A stretch of 64,000 nt of DNA from Cytobacillus depressus (GTDB lineage: Bacteria; Bacillota; Bacilli; Bacillales; Cytobacillaceae). Both the position numbers and the translations under genes were made by a program. Where the stretch lies: contig NZ_WBOS01000003.1 of NCBI RefSeq assembly GCF_008923245.1, forward strand, positions 62,001 to 126,000, given 5' to 3'. Numbering within the stretch: the stretch's first letter is position 1; each line of letters opens with the position of its first letter. This document shows positions 53,116 through 62,618 of the stretch, piece after piece. The notes under the pieces were generated by a model. The model was not told where the DNA came from, did not search any database, and saw only the letters and a list, made by a program, of their open reading frames with translations.

Positions 53116-53599
53116 AACCCTTGTAACAGTAAAATGAATAAATAAATTACTTCATATCTAATTGAATATCACGAATGAATGAGCAGTAGACATCATCTTT
53201 TCTAATAAAAGAATAGCCCTTCTTACTTTGTAGTATTAAAGATAAGTGAATGTATGTTTTTATTATGAAAATACTTACTTATCTTTAATGTCACACATAA
53301 TATAAAATTAGTACATCACTTTATTAGTGGTGTACTTTTTATTTATTAGCCCTCTTATATGACCTCATTTACTACTACAACATCAAAGTTTTCACCACAA
53401 AAACACAATAAATAGCATTTGTTTCTTCAACAAACGGGCCATTTAATTGAATAACACTTAAAAGAAATTTGGATATGTATGTTAGAGCTTAGTAGAGATT
53501 GTGAAGGTTTATACTTAAACTAACGAGCAGAATAGTTAAATAAACATTATGGGTTTTTATGGTAATATAAGATAGAGTCGAAAGCTTTGGAGGATGAAT
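53116..53599. other. Intergenic region with a long inverted repeat
   Basis: ATTAAAGATAAGT (53235-53247) pairs perfectly with ACTTATCTTTAAT (53277-53289). Near 53435 lies the GGGCCATTTAAT end of the 'GGGCGC...GGGCC' repeat. No gene. Confidence 0.6.
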
Positions 53600-53911
53600 A
53601 TGGAAGGGTTAGATATATACGATTGGTCAAGGTTAGTTTTTATCACTTTTATAATTAGTTTAATTGTTGTGGCCATTATTTTATTGGTACAAAGAAAACG
53701 AAACATTGTTAATGGATTTACACTGGCTATTCTTGCGGTAACTTCTATAATTGCTTCTGGTATTAATCTTATTATCCTAGGATACATAGCTGATGAATTA
53801 GGTTTAGGCGGAGATATTATTTCTTCATATATGTTTCTAATAATTTTGGGGTTAGTCATACTTAATTGGATTATTTATGCTAAAAATAAAGACAAAAATA
53901 TTAGTGATTAA
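53600..53911 (+). CDS. Hypothetical membrane protein
   Basis: 103 residues with three predicted membrane helices (about 10-31, 40-65 and 72-95) and a Lys-rich tail. Not recognised. The ATG at 53600 is 6 bases after GGAGG; the ATG at 53594 abuts it. Confidence 0.5.
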   Translation: MEGLDIYDWSRLVFITFIISLIVVAIILLVQRKRNIVNGFTLAILAVTSIIASGINLIILGYIADELGLGGDIISSYMFLIILGLVILNWIIYAKNKDKNISD

Positions 53912-54077
53912 TAACGGACTTAATGATATAAAGAATTGCTGTTATTCAAGTAACAGGTGCAAGAGTTAAACAAGGTGTTGCAGCGGCAGCATCTTTTTTC
54001 TTGTTGTGCTAACGGTGCAGAATAGTTCAACAATCATTAGGAAATATGTGGTAGTCTGTATTAAGGGGGGAATAGAA

Positions 54078-54293
54078 TTGAACGATAAAAAAATAAGATT
54101 ATCTTTAACTGGTGCAATAGTAATTTTAAGTATATGCATATTAATTGCTGCTTCAAATATTTCAAGTGCTATAAGATATTTAGGTGATAACACCGCAAAA
54201 AATAATAATGATTACGAATTAAACAGATTTAATGATAATTTTGAAGAACTGATAAAAACTCTTAAAGAGAAACACGAGGATGTTAGTCGATGA
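54078..54293 (+). CDS. Hypothetical single-pass membrane protein
   Basis: 71 residues: short Lys-rich start, one helix (about 8-28, LTGAIVILSICILIAAS), then an acidic tail with NRFNDNFEELIKTLKEKH. The TTG at 54078, 7 bases after GGGGGG, is preferred over a longer open frame. Not recognised. Confidence 0.45.
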   Translation: MNDKKIRLSLTGAIVILSICILIAASNISSAIRYLGDNTAKNNNDYELNRFNDNFEELIKTLKEKHEDVSR

Positions 54294-54366
54294 TTACTTT
54301 AAGTAGTCAAAAAAATAGAATCGCCTTTTTCTTATGTCCTCATTTTAAAGAGAGGAAGTTCCTAAA

Positions 54367-55140
54367 TTGACTACTACTATGCTAAAAATTATCGCCTTAA
54401 TTTTAATGGTACTTGACCACATTGGTTTATTTATTCCAAATACCCCCGAGTTACTAAGGTGGTTAGGACGAATCGCTGCACCGATTTTCATTTTTGGAGT
54501 TGCTATCGGATTTAAACATACATCGAATCATAAGAAATACTTATTCCGTTTGTATGTCGCGGGATTTTTAATGTCCTTTATCAATTTATATTTTAATAGT
54601 ATCAATGCTCATACAGGGGTTGAAATTACCAATAACTTCTTTACAACACTTTTCCTGTTAGCTTGGCTTCTTTTTTTAATTGAACATAAAAAAATAAAAT
54701 ACTATGTTTATTTTCTATTATGGCAAATCGTTAGTACCATTTTCTGTGTACTTTTTTCGGAAATATTAGTTATTTACACAAGGGCTTCTCATTATTTTTA
54801 TGGCTCCATATTTGGAAATTTATTTTTCGTTGAGGGCGGAATAACTATTATCCTTTTAGGAGTGCTTTTTTATTTATCGAAAACTAAGATACAACTTAGT
54901 GTAAGTTACTCTGCTTATTGTTTATTCCTGTATATTGCTACTGAAAGATGGGGTGGAAATCCTGGGGCAATTGCATTTTACCTTTTCCCTTTCGCTAAAT
55001 ATCAATGGATAATGATTTTCGCATTACCAATTATGTTACTTTATAACGGTAAAAAGGGAGTTGGAATGAAATACTTTTTTTATTTGTTCTATCCTATACA
55101 TATCATTGTCCTCTATTTAATTGGGATAAGTTTAATATAG
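54367..55140 (+). CDS. TraX family membrane protein
   Basis: 257 residues with about eight membrane helices, beginning MLKIIALILMVLDHIGLF and RWLGRIAAPIFIFGVAIGF, the signature of the TraX acyltransferase-like family (PF05857; TraX acetylates F pilin). Substrate here is unknown. TTG start with GAGAGGAAG upstream. Confidence 0.87.
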   Translation: MTTTMLKIIALILMVLDHIGLFIPNTPELLRWLGRIAAPIFIFGVAIGFKHTSNHKKYLFRLYVAGFLMSFINLYFNSINAHTGVEITNNFFTTLFLLAWLLFLIEHKKIKYYVYFLLWQIVSTIFCVLFSEILVIYTRASHYFYGSIFGNLFFVEGGITIILLGVLFYLSKTKIQLSVSYSAYCLFLYIATERWGGNPGAIAFYLFPFAKYQWIMIFALPIMLLYNGKKGVGMKYFFYLFYPIHIIVLYLIGISLI

Positions 55141-55470
55141 TAAAAAAAATATAGAGTATAGGGTTAATGACAAAACCTTTTCGCTTAAACAGGTTTGTGA
55201 ATAAATGTACTTAAACAAACGGGTACGTTAGTTAATTAAGAATTAAGTGATCTTAAGTTTGAGAACTTATAGCTATTCCATTAAAGGGCGCAATTCTTGA
55301 AGAGGAATTGTGCCTTTTTCAGTAATCGGGCCAGATTGTGGAATACATGAGATTTTTGACACAGAGTAGTTAATCTATTTCATGAAAATGGTATAATTTA
55401 TTGAATGCAACAAAAACTTTGTGGCCTAAGCAGTTATAGCTAAATATTATTATATCAAAGGTGATAGTAA
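55141..55470. other. Intergenic region with a 'GGGCGC...GGGCC' repeat
   Basis: About 330 bases. TATTCCATTAAAGGGCGCAATTC...CGGGCC at 55274-55332 is one copy of a dispersed hairpin repeat. No gene. Confidence 0.6.
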
Positions 55471-56235
55471 GTGTTTGAGTGGATGGGAAATCATAAGAAA
55501 TTGACCATATTAGTTATAGTACTTTTATTTTTGTTTTTTATCATAATAATGCCATTATTTCTTAATTGGATATATTATTTGAATACGCCATGGGACTTTT
55601 TTAAAGTAGGGTATGATATATCAAATATACTAGGGTATTATGGCGCTGTATTGACATTTTTAGGTACAGTGAGTTTAGGCATTATAACAGTATATCAAAA
55701 TTATGTGTCGCATCAAAAAACAGATGAAATAAATAAATTAACGCTAGAATTACAAAAAAAGAGTATGGCAATGGCAGAACAGAGATATGAGAAGGAAAAG
55801 CTAGATGAAATTAAGAAAAACACTCCAAAATTTGAATTGAAAAATAGTAGCAGCAACGGAAATTATATGAATTTGAGAGCAGAATTAAAAAATGTTTCTG
55901 ATTTTATTGTCTCTGGGATAAAGTCAATTTCATTTGAAGTATTTGATGAAACTAATGCTATTGTAACAACTTCACATAAAGCCCAAAGTAAGGAAACTTC
56001 ACTTTCACCAGGTGATAGCGCAATAATAGAATTTCATAATGATCAGCTGAGATCAAAAACTTCTAAAGTTGAATCTGGAAGCAACATACCTGATACCTTG
56101 AAAAATTTAACAATAATATGGAGTTTTCAATGTGAGGACCAATTTGGAAATACACATTATTTAAAAGCAAAATTAGATATAGAAGATAGTAAAAATTTTG
56201 TTGGACATCCTTGGGAAGTACAAAAAGTAGGATGA
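55471..56235 (+). CDS. Hypothetical membrane protein with soluble C-terminal domain
   Basis: 254 residues. Two helices (about 10-32 and 50-72), a coiled-coil stretch (about 80-120) and a beta-rich C-terminal domain of about 130 residues (PKFELKNSSSNGNYMNLRAE...). Not recognised. GTG start 7 bases after AAAGGTG. A copy of the dispersed repeat follows. Confidence 0.5.
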   Translation: MFEWMGNHKKLTILVIVLLFLFFIIIMPLFLNWIYYLNTPWDFFKVGYDISNILGYYGAVLTFLGTVSLGIITVYQNYVSHQKTDEINKLTLELQKKSMAMAEQRYEKEKLDEIKKNTPKFELKNSSSNGNYMNLRAELKNVSDFIVSGIKSISFEVFDETNAIVTTSHKAQSKETSLSPGDSAIIEFHNDQLRSKTSKVESGSNIPDTLKNLTIIWSFQCEDQFGNTHYLKAKLDIEDSKNFVGHPWEVQKVG

Positions 56236-56278
56236 AAAAATATGACTTATCAACATAGCACTAATGCGAATTATTAAT

Positions 56279-56347
56279 AACGCTCTTCCGCAATCGGGCG
56301 CTATCCTTGAAGAAGAAGGATAAAGCAAATTTCGATTTAAGGGCCAT
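56279..56347 (+). repeat. Degenerate 'GGGCGC...GGGCC' repeat
   Basis: CGCTCTTCCGCAATCGGGCG then GGGCCATTTAAGG; part of the dispersed family seen at 55274, 56620, 57318, 57573 and 63458. Confidence 0.55.
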
Positions 56348-56408
56348 TTAAGGAACATGATGAAGGAAAAGAAATCTATCCATTAGTAGGTTTATGAGGG
56401 GGAAATCA

Positions 56409-56585
56409 ATGTTTTGGAGCATTGTAGCTGTATTATTTATCTTATATGTCGTATTTAGCCTTTCGACAATTAAATATCAATTAAAACAGATTTCAAAACA
56501 TCTAAATATCAAAGATGTTGGAATACAAAGGGTAAGCGATGATGAAATTGAGAAAGAATTAGAAGATAATTCAAAAAGGTCATAA
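56409..56585 (+). CDS. Hypothetical small membrane protein
   Basis: 58 residues: one N-terminal helix (about 3-22), then QLKQISKHLNIKD and an acidic tail. GAGGGGG lies 6 bases before the ATG at 56409. Resembles the many single-pass small proteins of Bacillus; no family named. Confidence 0.5.
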   Translation: MFWSIVAVLFILYVVFSLSTIKYQLKQISKHLNIKDVGIQRVSDDEIEKELEDNSKRS

Positions 56586-56621
56586 AATATTGTTCGGTGG
56601 ATATTGAAGTAGCTAATTTAA

Positions 56622-56692
56622 TAGTCGGGCGCTTTTCTGTAACAAGGAACAGCGCCTATTTTCATTATAGGGCCAGATTGTGGAGTAAGGGA
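56622..56692 (+). repeat. 'GGGCGC...GGGCC' dispersed repeat
   Basis: GGGCGCTTTTCTGTAACAAG...CAGCGCC forms a hairpin and ends GGGCCAGATTGTGGAGTA. Confidence 0.65.
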
Positions 56693-56806
56693 GGTAATCA
56701 GATGGTTCATCTCGAAATTGTAAGTTATGCCAAAACAACACGCCGCAAATGAATATTGACCAAAGGGATTATCTATTAAAAGGGATAAGATTGGAGGGAA
56801 TAGAAA

Positions 56807-57295
56807 ATGGATGTAAGGACACTTTTGTTACAACAATGGGCAAGCTGCTTAGATAAAGAAGACTGGTTTCCACCACTTGAAAAAGTACTAGAGAATATTA
56901 CTTTGGAACAGGCAATTTGGAAACCAGTTGAGGGGGCACATTCCATTTGGGAATTAGTTTGTCATTTACTTTTCTTTGAAAAGAGAATTCTGTTACGCTT
57001 TCTTGGTGAAACAGCAAATGAACCAAAGGCAGAAAATAATGACGCTACATATCGATTACCAACTGAGACCTTTCAAAATTGGAAGGAAACAAAACAAGAA
57101 TACTTTTCTGTTCATCGTGAACTTGAAAAAATACTAGCAAAATCAGATCTAGAAGATTTGTATAGACCGATTCCTGATGACAATCCATTAGTGCTTGAAC
57201 TGAAGAGTTTAGCAATGCACAACGCATATCATATTGGGCAAATTGTATTCCTCAGTAAAATGCAAGGAGCTTGGGCAGGTAAACGCAGCTTTTAA
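56807..57295 (+). CDS. DinB family protein
   Basis: 162 residues. A four-helix metal-binding fold with the family's spaced histidines: HSIWELVCHLLFFEKRIL (about 46-63) and LAMHNAYHIGQIV (about 138-150). DinB proteins include thiol-dependent transferases; no function is fixed for this one. GGAGG lies 9 bases before the ATG. A repeat-type terminator follows. Confidence 0.85.
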   Translation: MDVRTLLLQQWASCLDKEDWFPPLEKVLENITLEQAIWKPVEGAHSIWELVCHLLFFEKRILLRFLGETANEPKAENNDATYRLPTETFQNWKETKQEYFSVHRELEKILAKSDLEDLYRPIPDDNPLVLELKSLAMHNAYHIGQIVFLSKMQGAWAGKRSF

Positions 57296-57312
57296 AAAAG
57301 CTTCATTAGCTT

Positions 57313-57382
57313 TATAGTTATTCCATTATCGGGCGCTTTTCTGAAATAAGGAAAGCGTCTTTCTTCATGAAAAGGGCCATTT
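57313..57382 (+). repeat. 'GGGCGC...GGGCC' dispersed repeat, fullest copy
   Basis: TCGGGCGCTTTTCTGAAATA, a hairpin with GAAAGCGTC, and AAAAGGGCCATTTAATGG. It is nearly identical to 63460-63535. The hairpin plus TTTCTTC may end the DinB transcript. Confidence 0.75.
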
Positions 57383-57573
57383 AATGGAATAAGACCTTTA
57401 AAGGAAACTGGATATTTATGTTAATATATAGATGGTATTGTGAAGAGGTTACTTAAAAAACGGTACTTTGTTCAAGATGAGGTGAGGGGCTAAAATAGGT
57501 ATGGGATCGGTCTTAATAGGAAGTATAATTTTAAATCATTAAGCTCATATGAGTATCTGTTCCTCTATTTTTG

Positions 57574-57756
57574 TTATTCCATTAAAGGGCGCTTTTCTGA
57601 AATTATGACGAACCCACTTTTTTGGTCATCAATAAGTTGTTGGATAACATTTATTGAAACTGTTTTAGCCCCGTAATCGTGGTTACAACCTGATATAAAT
57701 AGTGATATACTAAACGCAACAAAAGCCATTTTAATTAGCTTCACTGTTGAAATCAT
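57574..57756 (-). pseudogene. Truncated lipoprotein gene
   Basis: 60 residues: a lipoprotein signal with lipobox FISGC and about 36 residues after it (VSINVIQQLIDDQKSGFVII), then an abrupt end within a copy of the GGGCGC repeat (57573-57600). The mature part looks like the start of a larger secreted domain, so the 3' end was probably replaced by the repeat. Confidence 0.4.
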
Positions 57757-57945
57757 CCTTAACAGGTTTATTTATAAATTTTTACAATTCATCTAATGTT
57801 TTCTAAAATCTGTAGTCACACACATGGTCATTTATTTGGTCATGAGAGATTATGAAATCATTTGGCGGTATTTTCTGATTTTCTTTGAAACGTTGATTTT
57901 AATGGTTTTTTTGTAGCTATTTTCGAGGATTTACGTGGCGAGCTT

Positions 57946-57961
57946 ATGGGCGGCATGATGT
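57946..57961 (+). repeat. att-like 16-base direct repeat, left copy
   Basis: ATGGGCGGCATGATGT, repeated exactly at 62199-62214; flanking sequence is related as well (TTGATA...GGGTTTT). It lies just beyond the 3' end of an integrase fragment. Confidence 0.5.
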
Positions 57962-58076
57962 AATAAACATCATAATTCATTGATATATGGGGGTTTTTAG
58001 GTAAAAGAAGTTTAAACGCTCATATATTTGCTCATAGTTAGCAAAAATGCTCATTCTTTTTCACAAAAGCTAACTA

Positions 58077-58374
58077 TCAGAGAAGGTCTTTCATCAGTTT
58101 ACTGAACTGGTGGGAGGCCTTTTCTTCCATATTGGCTGTCATATGAGCGTAAATGTTCATGGTTGTGTTAATGTTCGTATGCCCCAAACGTTGCTGAATC
58201 TCCTTTACTCCTACACCCGCCTCAATCAAAAGGGATGTGTGAGTATGTCTGAGTGAGTGAGGAGTAATATTTCTTTCAATACCAGCATTTTTTAACAAAC
58301 GTTTTAGTCTGGTTTCTACAACCTTTCTTAATTGTAGTGGATATCCATCGTTACGTGCAAAGCTCGGCTAATCA
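58077..58374 (-). pseudogene. Tyrosine recombinase (integrase) C-terminal fragment
   Basis: About 98 residues are open, with ITPHSLRHTHTSLLIEAG (the Arg of the RHxHT box), LGHTNINTTMNIYAH and the catalytic Tyr, ending FSKLMKDLL. The N-terminal two thirds are absent; a stop codon and unrelated sequence precede it. In intact elements this end lies next to the attachment site, as here. Confidence 0.85.
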
Positions 58375-58681
58375 AGCTAATCATCAAGGAATTTTCTTTG
58401 ATGATAGATTTAATTATTATAGTCCAATGTTAACCGTAAGAAGAGATGCTAAAACTCCTCCTGAATTAATAACGCTACTAGATGAACAAATGAAGAATAG
58501 TAATTCTGTTTCCTATCGATTAGATGCCACACTTAGTATTGAAAGGGATAACTATAAACCATTTTATAGAGAGTTTGCAGAAGTATGCCATGGCAGAGAA
58601 ATTAACCTTGATGATATTCAGTTTCCGCTTCATCAAGGGAAAAATGAATATTTTTGTGTTTTTAATCCAGAAACCATGTAG
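58337..58681 (+). pseudogene. Hypothetical gene remnant
   Basis: 114 residues open, overlapping the integrase fragment on the other strand at its start. From about residue 9 the sequence looks coherent (GIFFDDRFNYYSPMLTVRRD; YREFAEVCHGREINLDDIQF). Without a ribosome site, it is probably a 5'-truncated gene joined at the integrase break point. A further coherent segment (VEELWDIRGKENQEYFLTKY) lies at 58723-58850. Not recognised. Confidence 0.35.
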
Positions 58682-58894
58682 AAAATCCAGTTTAAAAAAT
58701 CACATCGGGAGGACTCTGAACGATTGAAGTTGAGGAACTTTGGGACATTCGGGGAAAGGAAAATCAAGAATATTTTTTGACCAAATATTTATATTCTACT
58801 TATATAAATAAGTTTATTCATGTAGATGGCTCAACGCTATTTAATGAATGAATCCGTTCGATGAGAAAAAACAGGGACTTGTAATTCAATTGAA

Positions 58895-58941
58895 TGGGGC
58901 TGTCCAGAAGGTCATGTTTTTCCACTTTATGGACAGCCCCA
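58895..58941. other. Large hairpin near tatC
   Basis: TGGGGCTGTCCA pairs with TGGACAGCCCCA around a 23-base loop. It lacks a T run but lies 39 bases beyond the tatC stop codon. Confidence 0.6.
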
Positions 58942-58979
58942 ATTCTGTCTTATTAGAAAGGAGCATGTTCAATCTTAAT

Positions 58980-59705
58980 TTAAACTTCAAGAGCAGCATT
59001 ATTTTCTTTTCGGTGATAAACTATTTTTGATAGAAAAATGCTACATTCATACAGAAAGAGCAATGGGATGGCGACAAGAATATCTGATAAAAAATCAGGA
59101 GGAGTAATAAGCACTGACGTTAATACTAAGACAAAATACGCATATTTTCTAACTTTTTGTAAGCGGTAAGGGTTTAGTATTCCAATGCTTGTCAAGAACA
59201 TAATGACCACTGGCAGTTCAAATAATAAACCGAAAGGAATCGTCATATTTATTAAAAACCGAAAATATTTCTCTACCGTAAAGAAATTCATAAACATTTC
59301 ATCCGATAATGAGAGAAGGAAGTTGAAAACAATCGGAAAGATGAGAAAGTATCCGAAGCATATTCCTAAAATAAACAATATAAATAAGGCGGGAATGTAA
59401 GCCAGGGTTACTTTCCTCTCGTTTTCGAATAAGGCCGGCCTGACAAATAGCCAAATTTGGTGAGCAGCGACTGGTATCGTTCCAGCAAGTGCAACAACAC
59501 AGGACAACATTAAATAGACCCATAATATATCACTGGGACCCAAAACGGCTAGTTGTATCGGAATGTCTTGAACAATCCAATGATAAATGTCTTTCACATA
59601 AATAAACGCCAAAATGAAAAAAACGATAAAGGCACCCAAGGTAACAATTAAACGGCTGCGCAATTCGTCTAAATGGCCGATAAGATTCATTTCTTTTTTC
59701 CTCAT
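58980..59705 (-). CDS. tatC: Sec-independent translocase subunit TatC
   Basis: 241 residues with six membrane helices. It begins LIGHLDELRSRLIVTLGAFI, the TatC signature, and contains FVRPALFENERK and the FGLLFELPVV motif. TatC recognises twin-arginine signal peptides. The ATG at 59705 is 6 bases after GGAGGTG; the ATG five codons upstream overlaps that site. It follows tatA by 71 bases. Confidence 0.95.
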   Translation of the reverse strand: MRKKEMNLIGHLDELRSRLIVTLGAFIVFFILAFIYVKDIYHWIVQDIPIQLAVLGPSDILWVYLMLSCVVALAGTIPVAAHQIWLFVRPALFENERKVTLAYIPALFILFILGICFGYFLIFPIVFNFLLSLSDEMFMNFFTVEKYFRFLINMTIPFGLLFELPVVIMFLTSIGILNPYRLQKVRKYAYFVLVLTSVLITPPDFLSDILVAIPLLFLYECSIFLSKIVYHRKENNAALEV

Positions 59706-59776
59706 TGTTAACACCTCCATTTAAAAAATAAGATGCAAGTTAAAGGAGCTACTCACATCTTACAAGTTAATGTTAT

Positions 59777-59977
59777 CTACAGGCTTTTTTCTTGCTTCTT
59801 ATCCAATTGCTCTTTTTCCTGTTCATCATCAGAAACCAGTTCCCGCGTTGATTTTTTAAATTCCTTTAATGTCGAACCAACTGCCCTACCCAGTTCAGGC
59901 AATTTTGACGGTCCAAAAATGATCAATGCAATAACTAGAACCAATATTAAGCCTGGAATCCCAATATTTTGGAGCAT
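59777..59977 (-). CDS. tatA: Sec-independent translocase subunit TatA
   Basis: 66 residues: one N-terminal helix (about 4-20), the [14 protein letters not shown] hinge and amphipathic helix, then a charged tail. TatA oligomers form the pore for folded proteins. GGAGGTAC lies before the ATG. It lies between the phosphoesterase gene and tatC on the same strand. Confidence 0.95.
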   Translation of the reverse strand: MLQNIGIPGLILVLVIALIIFGPSKLPELGRAVGSTLKEFKKSTRELVSDDEQEKEQLDKKQEKSL

Positions 59978-60026
59978 AAAGTGTACCTCCTGTGTTAATA
60001 GCTTATTAAATTAAATGATTAATGGA

Positions 60027-61736
60027 CTATTCCTTGCTTCCAATAGTGAATGTAGCTTGTGCTACAGCGTCATATCCGCTGCCGTAGAAATAAACAAATT
60101 TATAAGTGGAACCTTCCTTGTATCTTGAAGAACTGCTTCCTTTATAAGGGAATGTCAGTGTCCCATTTGTCGGATTCGTGTACATCCACCAAATTGAAGC
60201 AATATCCCCGGGTTTTTCATTTACTTCATATAATCCGATCCAGTCACTTTTCGGGGCTCTTACATTTTCAACCGTAACTTCTAACGAGTCTTCTACTCCT
60301 TTTAAAACATCTTTAGATAACTTTATTGTTGGATCTTTTACTTCACCGTCAAGTGTTTTCCCTAATACTTTTAAAGAATTAGCACTTATATTTTCGAATG
60401 CATCCAGAGCATGTACCTCAATATCATACGTAGTGTTAGGCTTTAATTCCCCGATTGTCAATGTTAAAGGGTTAGGCACAGGATCTTTGTAGAATTCCGA
60501 GAATGCAAGAAACTCATTGGCTACTTCCCCAGTTTCGGTATTTCTCGCCACCACTCGATAGTCATGTACAAGAAGATCATCTTTTGCTTGACTCAACATA
60601 ATAGTTAAGCTTGTAACTGCCGTCTTTTCATGATCGATGGAGATCATTGCATCCTTGGCAAAGAAAGGAGCCTTCTTGTCCCGGTCTTCTGTATATTTAA
60701 ATTTGTTCTTTTCAGCGGGATAACTAATTTCGAATGGCTCTCCTGTCCAATCATTGTTATGAATATCACGGCGTTTAATGATTAATTTATTGTTATACAC
60801 TTCTACAATCAAAGCTTGATTTAGAAAATCAGCTCCCGCAGGTACTTCACCTTGAATCCTTCCACTATCAAGCCACAAGTATGCACCTGTAGAGGTTCCA
60901 ATAGAGGTGAAATCTTTTTGGTGAATGATTTTTGGATCATCCAGCGGATAATGTGTGTGGCCGGAAAATGAGACAACTTGCGGATATTTTTTTAATGTAT
61001 CGTAAAATAGGTCCCTATTTTGAGAGAAGCCCCATTCGCTTCCATATACGGTTCCTTTGATAGGCTGATGATGGAAGACGAAAATCGGTTTTTTCGGGTC
61101 GTCAGCGTTTGCCATCTGTAGCTGTTCACCCAGCCATTCAATTTGCCTTACAGAAAAGGTTCCTTCAGTTCTGCCATCTTCCGATCCCAGAATGATAAAA
61201 TGATAGCCTTTTACTACTTTATGAAAGTAAAGTGTTTCCATCCCGGTTTTCTCAAGGAATCGCTTTTGCGCATTAATTACAGATAATCCATTCCAGTAGT
61301 CATGATTACCAATTGCAAACATGGAAACTGCTTTTGGTTGTTTTCGTTTATTATAAGTGGACATAAACTTATCGTATTCTGGTTCAAATCCATTATCTGT
61401 TAAATCGCCTACAGCCACAAAAGCATCTTGCTCAGGAATTAATTGATTTAACTGATCTAATGTGGTTATAAATTTTTCTAAATTTGCAACGTTTTGATGG
61501 TGAATATGTATATCACTGATAACTGGAAAAACCAAATCTGGTTTATTTCCATTTGTAACCGATGAACTGGATACGGCACTGACAGGTATGCTACTCAGCG
61601 AGCCTACCAATGTTAATCCAAAAGCAGCCCCGGCAACCTGCGAAGTCTTTCTAAAAAAATCACGGCGATCCATTTGGTCATTAAAAACATTAGTAGACAA
61701 CGATTTTCCTGTTTCCTTTTTTGATTGGTCTGTCAT
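60027..61736 (-). CDS. Tat-exported calcineurin-like phosphoesterase
   Basis: 569 residues. The Tat signal is DRRDFFRKTSQ (about 24-34) followed by a hydrophobic stretch ending SIPVSAV. The metallophosphoesterase core has ISDIHIHH, VGDLTDNG, IGNHDYW, FHHQPI and SGHTHYP, all metal ligands intact. An Fn3-like region (about 355-460) and a C-terminal beta domain (about 475-569) follow. The metal cofactor inserted before export explains Tat use, as for PhoD. GGAAGGAAGG precedes the ATG at 61736. It heads an operon with tatA and tatC, so it is the likely dedicated cargo. Confidence 0.92.
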   Translation of the reverse strand: MTDQSKKETGKSLSTNVFNDQMDRRDFFRKTSQVAGAAFGLTLVGSLSSIPVSAVSSSSVTNGNKPDLVFPVISDIHIHHQNVANLEKFITTLDQLNQLIPEQDAFVAVGDLTDNGFEPEYDKFMSTYNKRKQPKAVSMFAIGNHDYWNGLSVINAQKRFLEKTGMETLYFHKVVKGYHFIILGSEDGRTEGTFSVRQIEWLGEQLQMANADDPKKPIFVFHHQPIKGTVYGSEWGFSQNRDLFYDTLKKYPQVVSFSGHTHYPLDDPKIIHQKDFTSIGTSTGAYLWLDSGRIQGEVPAGADFLNQALIVEVYNNKLIIKRRDIHNNDWTGEPFEISYPAEKNKFKYTEDRDKKAPFFAKDAMISIDHEKTAVTSLTIMLSQAKDDLLVHDYRVVARNTETGEVANEFLAFSEFYKDPVPNPLTLTIGELKPNTTYDIEVHALDAFENISANSLKVLGKTLDGEVKDPTIKLSKDVLKGVEDSLEVTVENVRAPKSDWIGLYEVNEKPGDIASIWWMYTNPTNGTLTFPYKGSSSSRYKEGSTYKFVYFYGSGYDAVAQATFTIGSKE

Positions 61737-62618
61737 TGACTTTCTGCCTTCCTTCCTCAATGAATATAGGTAATAATTGATTCCTAAATGGCAAATATAA
61801 TTTCCTGTAAGCAATAGAGAGTGCCTTTCATACTATTGTTTTTTTGTTAAATTAGGTATTTAACCCCTTTATTTCAAAAACCATCCTTTCACCTAAAACA
61901 TTACAATATCATTGTTAAAAGCATGTTAATGCTGTGTAAAAGAATGTATTTTTACATTAAGGAAACAGTTTCATGGGATGTGGCTGCGAAAAATGTGTTA
62001 TTACCATGCTTTGATAATCTATTAAAACATCAATATTGTGTTTAACAGAATTTTATATAAAAAAGTGTATTTGATGCTTATAATTTTGCTTATACAGTTT
62101 TTTATTTTCAGTTTAAGATTATTATAGAATCATTGTAGAAAAGCCGATAAAACAACATCTGTTTTAATGCCATTTTTCCCCATTTTACACCTACATGAAT
62201 GGGCGGCATGATGTGATGACCGCAAAAACCCTTGATAAATAAGGGTTTTAAAGCGATTTGCTAACAAAATGCTAACATCAGGTATATAAAAGAGGCTTCT
62301 CATAAGTTGATTAAACTTTTGAGAAGCGTTTTTCTGTTGTTTACGATAGAAGGTGATGCATTTATTATCATTGATAATAATAGCCTAATGATCTACTCCA
62401 TGTTTATTCTTATTGCTACTTCTAGTTGTATTCAAATCCGCAATGGCTAATCTACTTACCATCTCTGTTTTTAGTTGGTCTTTGATTACAGCCATTGAAA
62501 TATACCAATATACTACCTACGACATAGCACTTATTCATTAATTGACAAAAAGTATACCAAACATTGATAGACTATTTACCACTGTAAACCTTCTGATAAT
62601 TAAAAATGGGGGGGTAAC
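61737..62618. other. Gene-poor region with an integrase 3'-end relic
   Basis: About 880 AT-rich bases. At 62282-62337 the minus strand reads ASQKFNQLMRSL, a relic of the integrase end ASHQFSKLMKDL seen at 58077; it also forms a hairpin (GCTTCTCA...TGAGAAGC). The att-like repeat at 62199-62214 follows. No intact gene. Confidence 0.55.
62199..62214 (+). repeat. att-like 16-base direct repeat, right copy
   Basis: ATGGGCGGCATGATGT, identical to 57946-57961. Confidence 0.5.

Noticed and set aside
54006..54077. Upstream extension of the small membrane protein at 54078
   Set aside because: The longer frame has no ribosome site, whereas GGGGGG stands 7 bases before the TTG at 54078.
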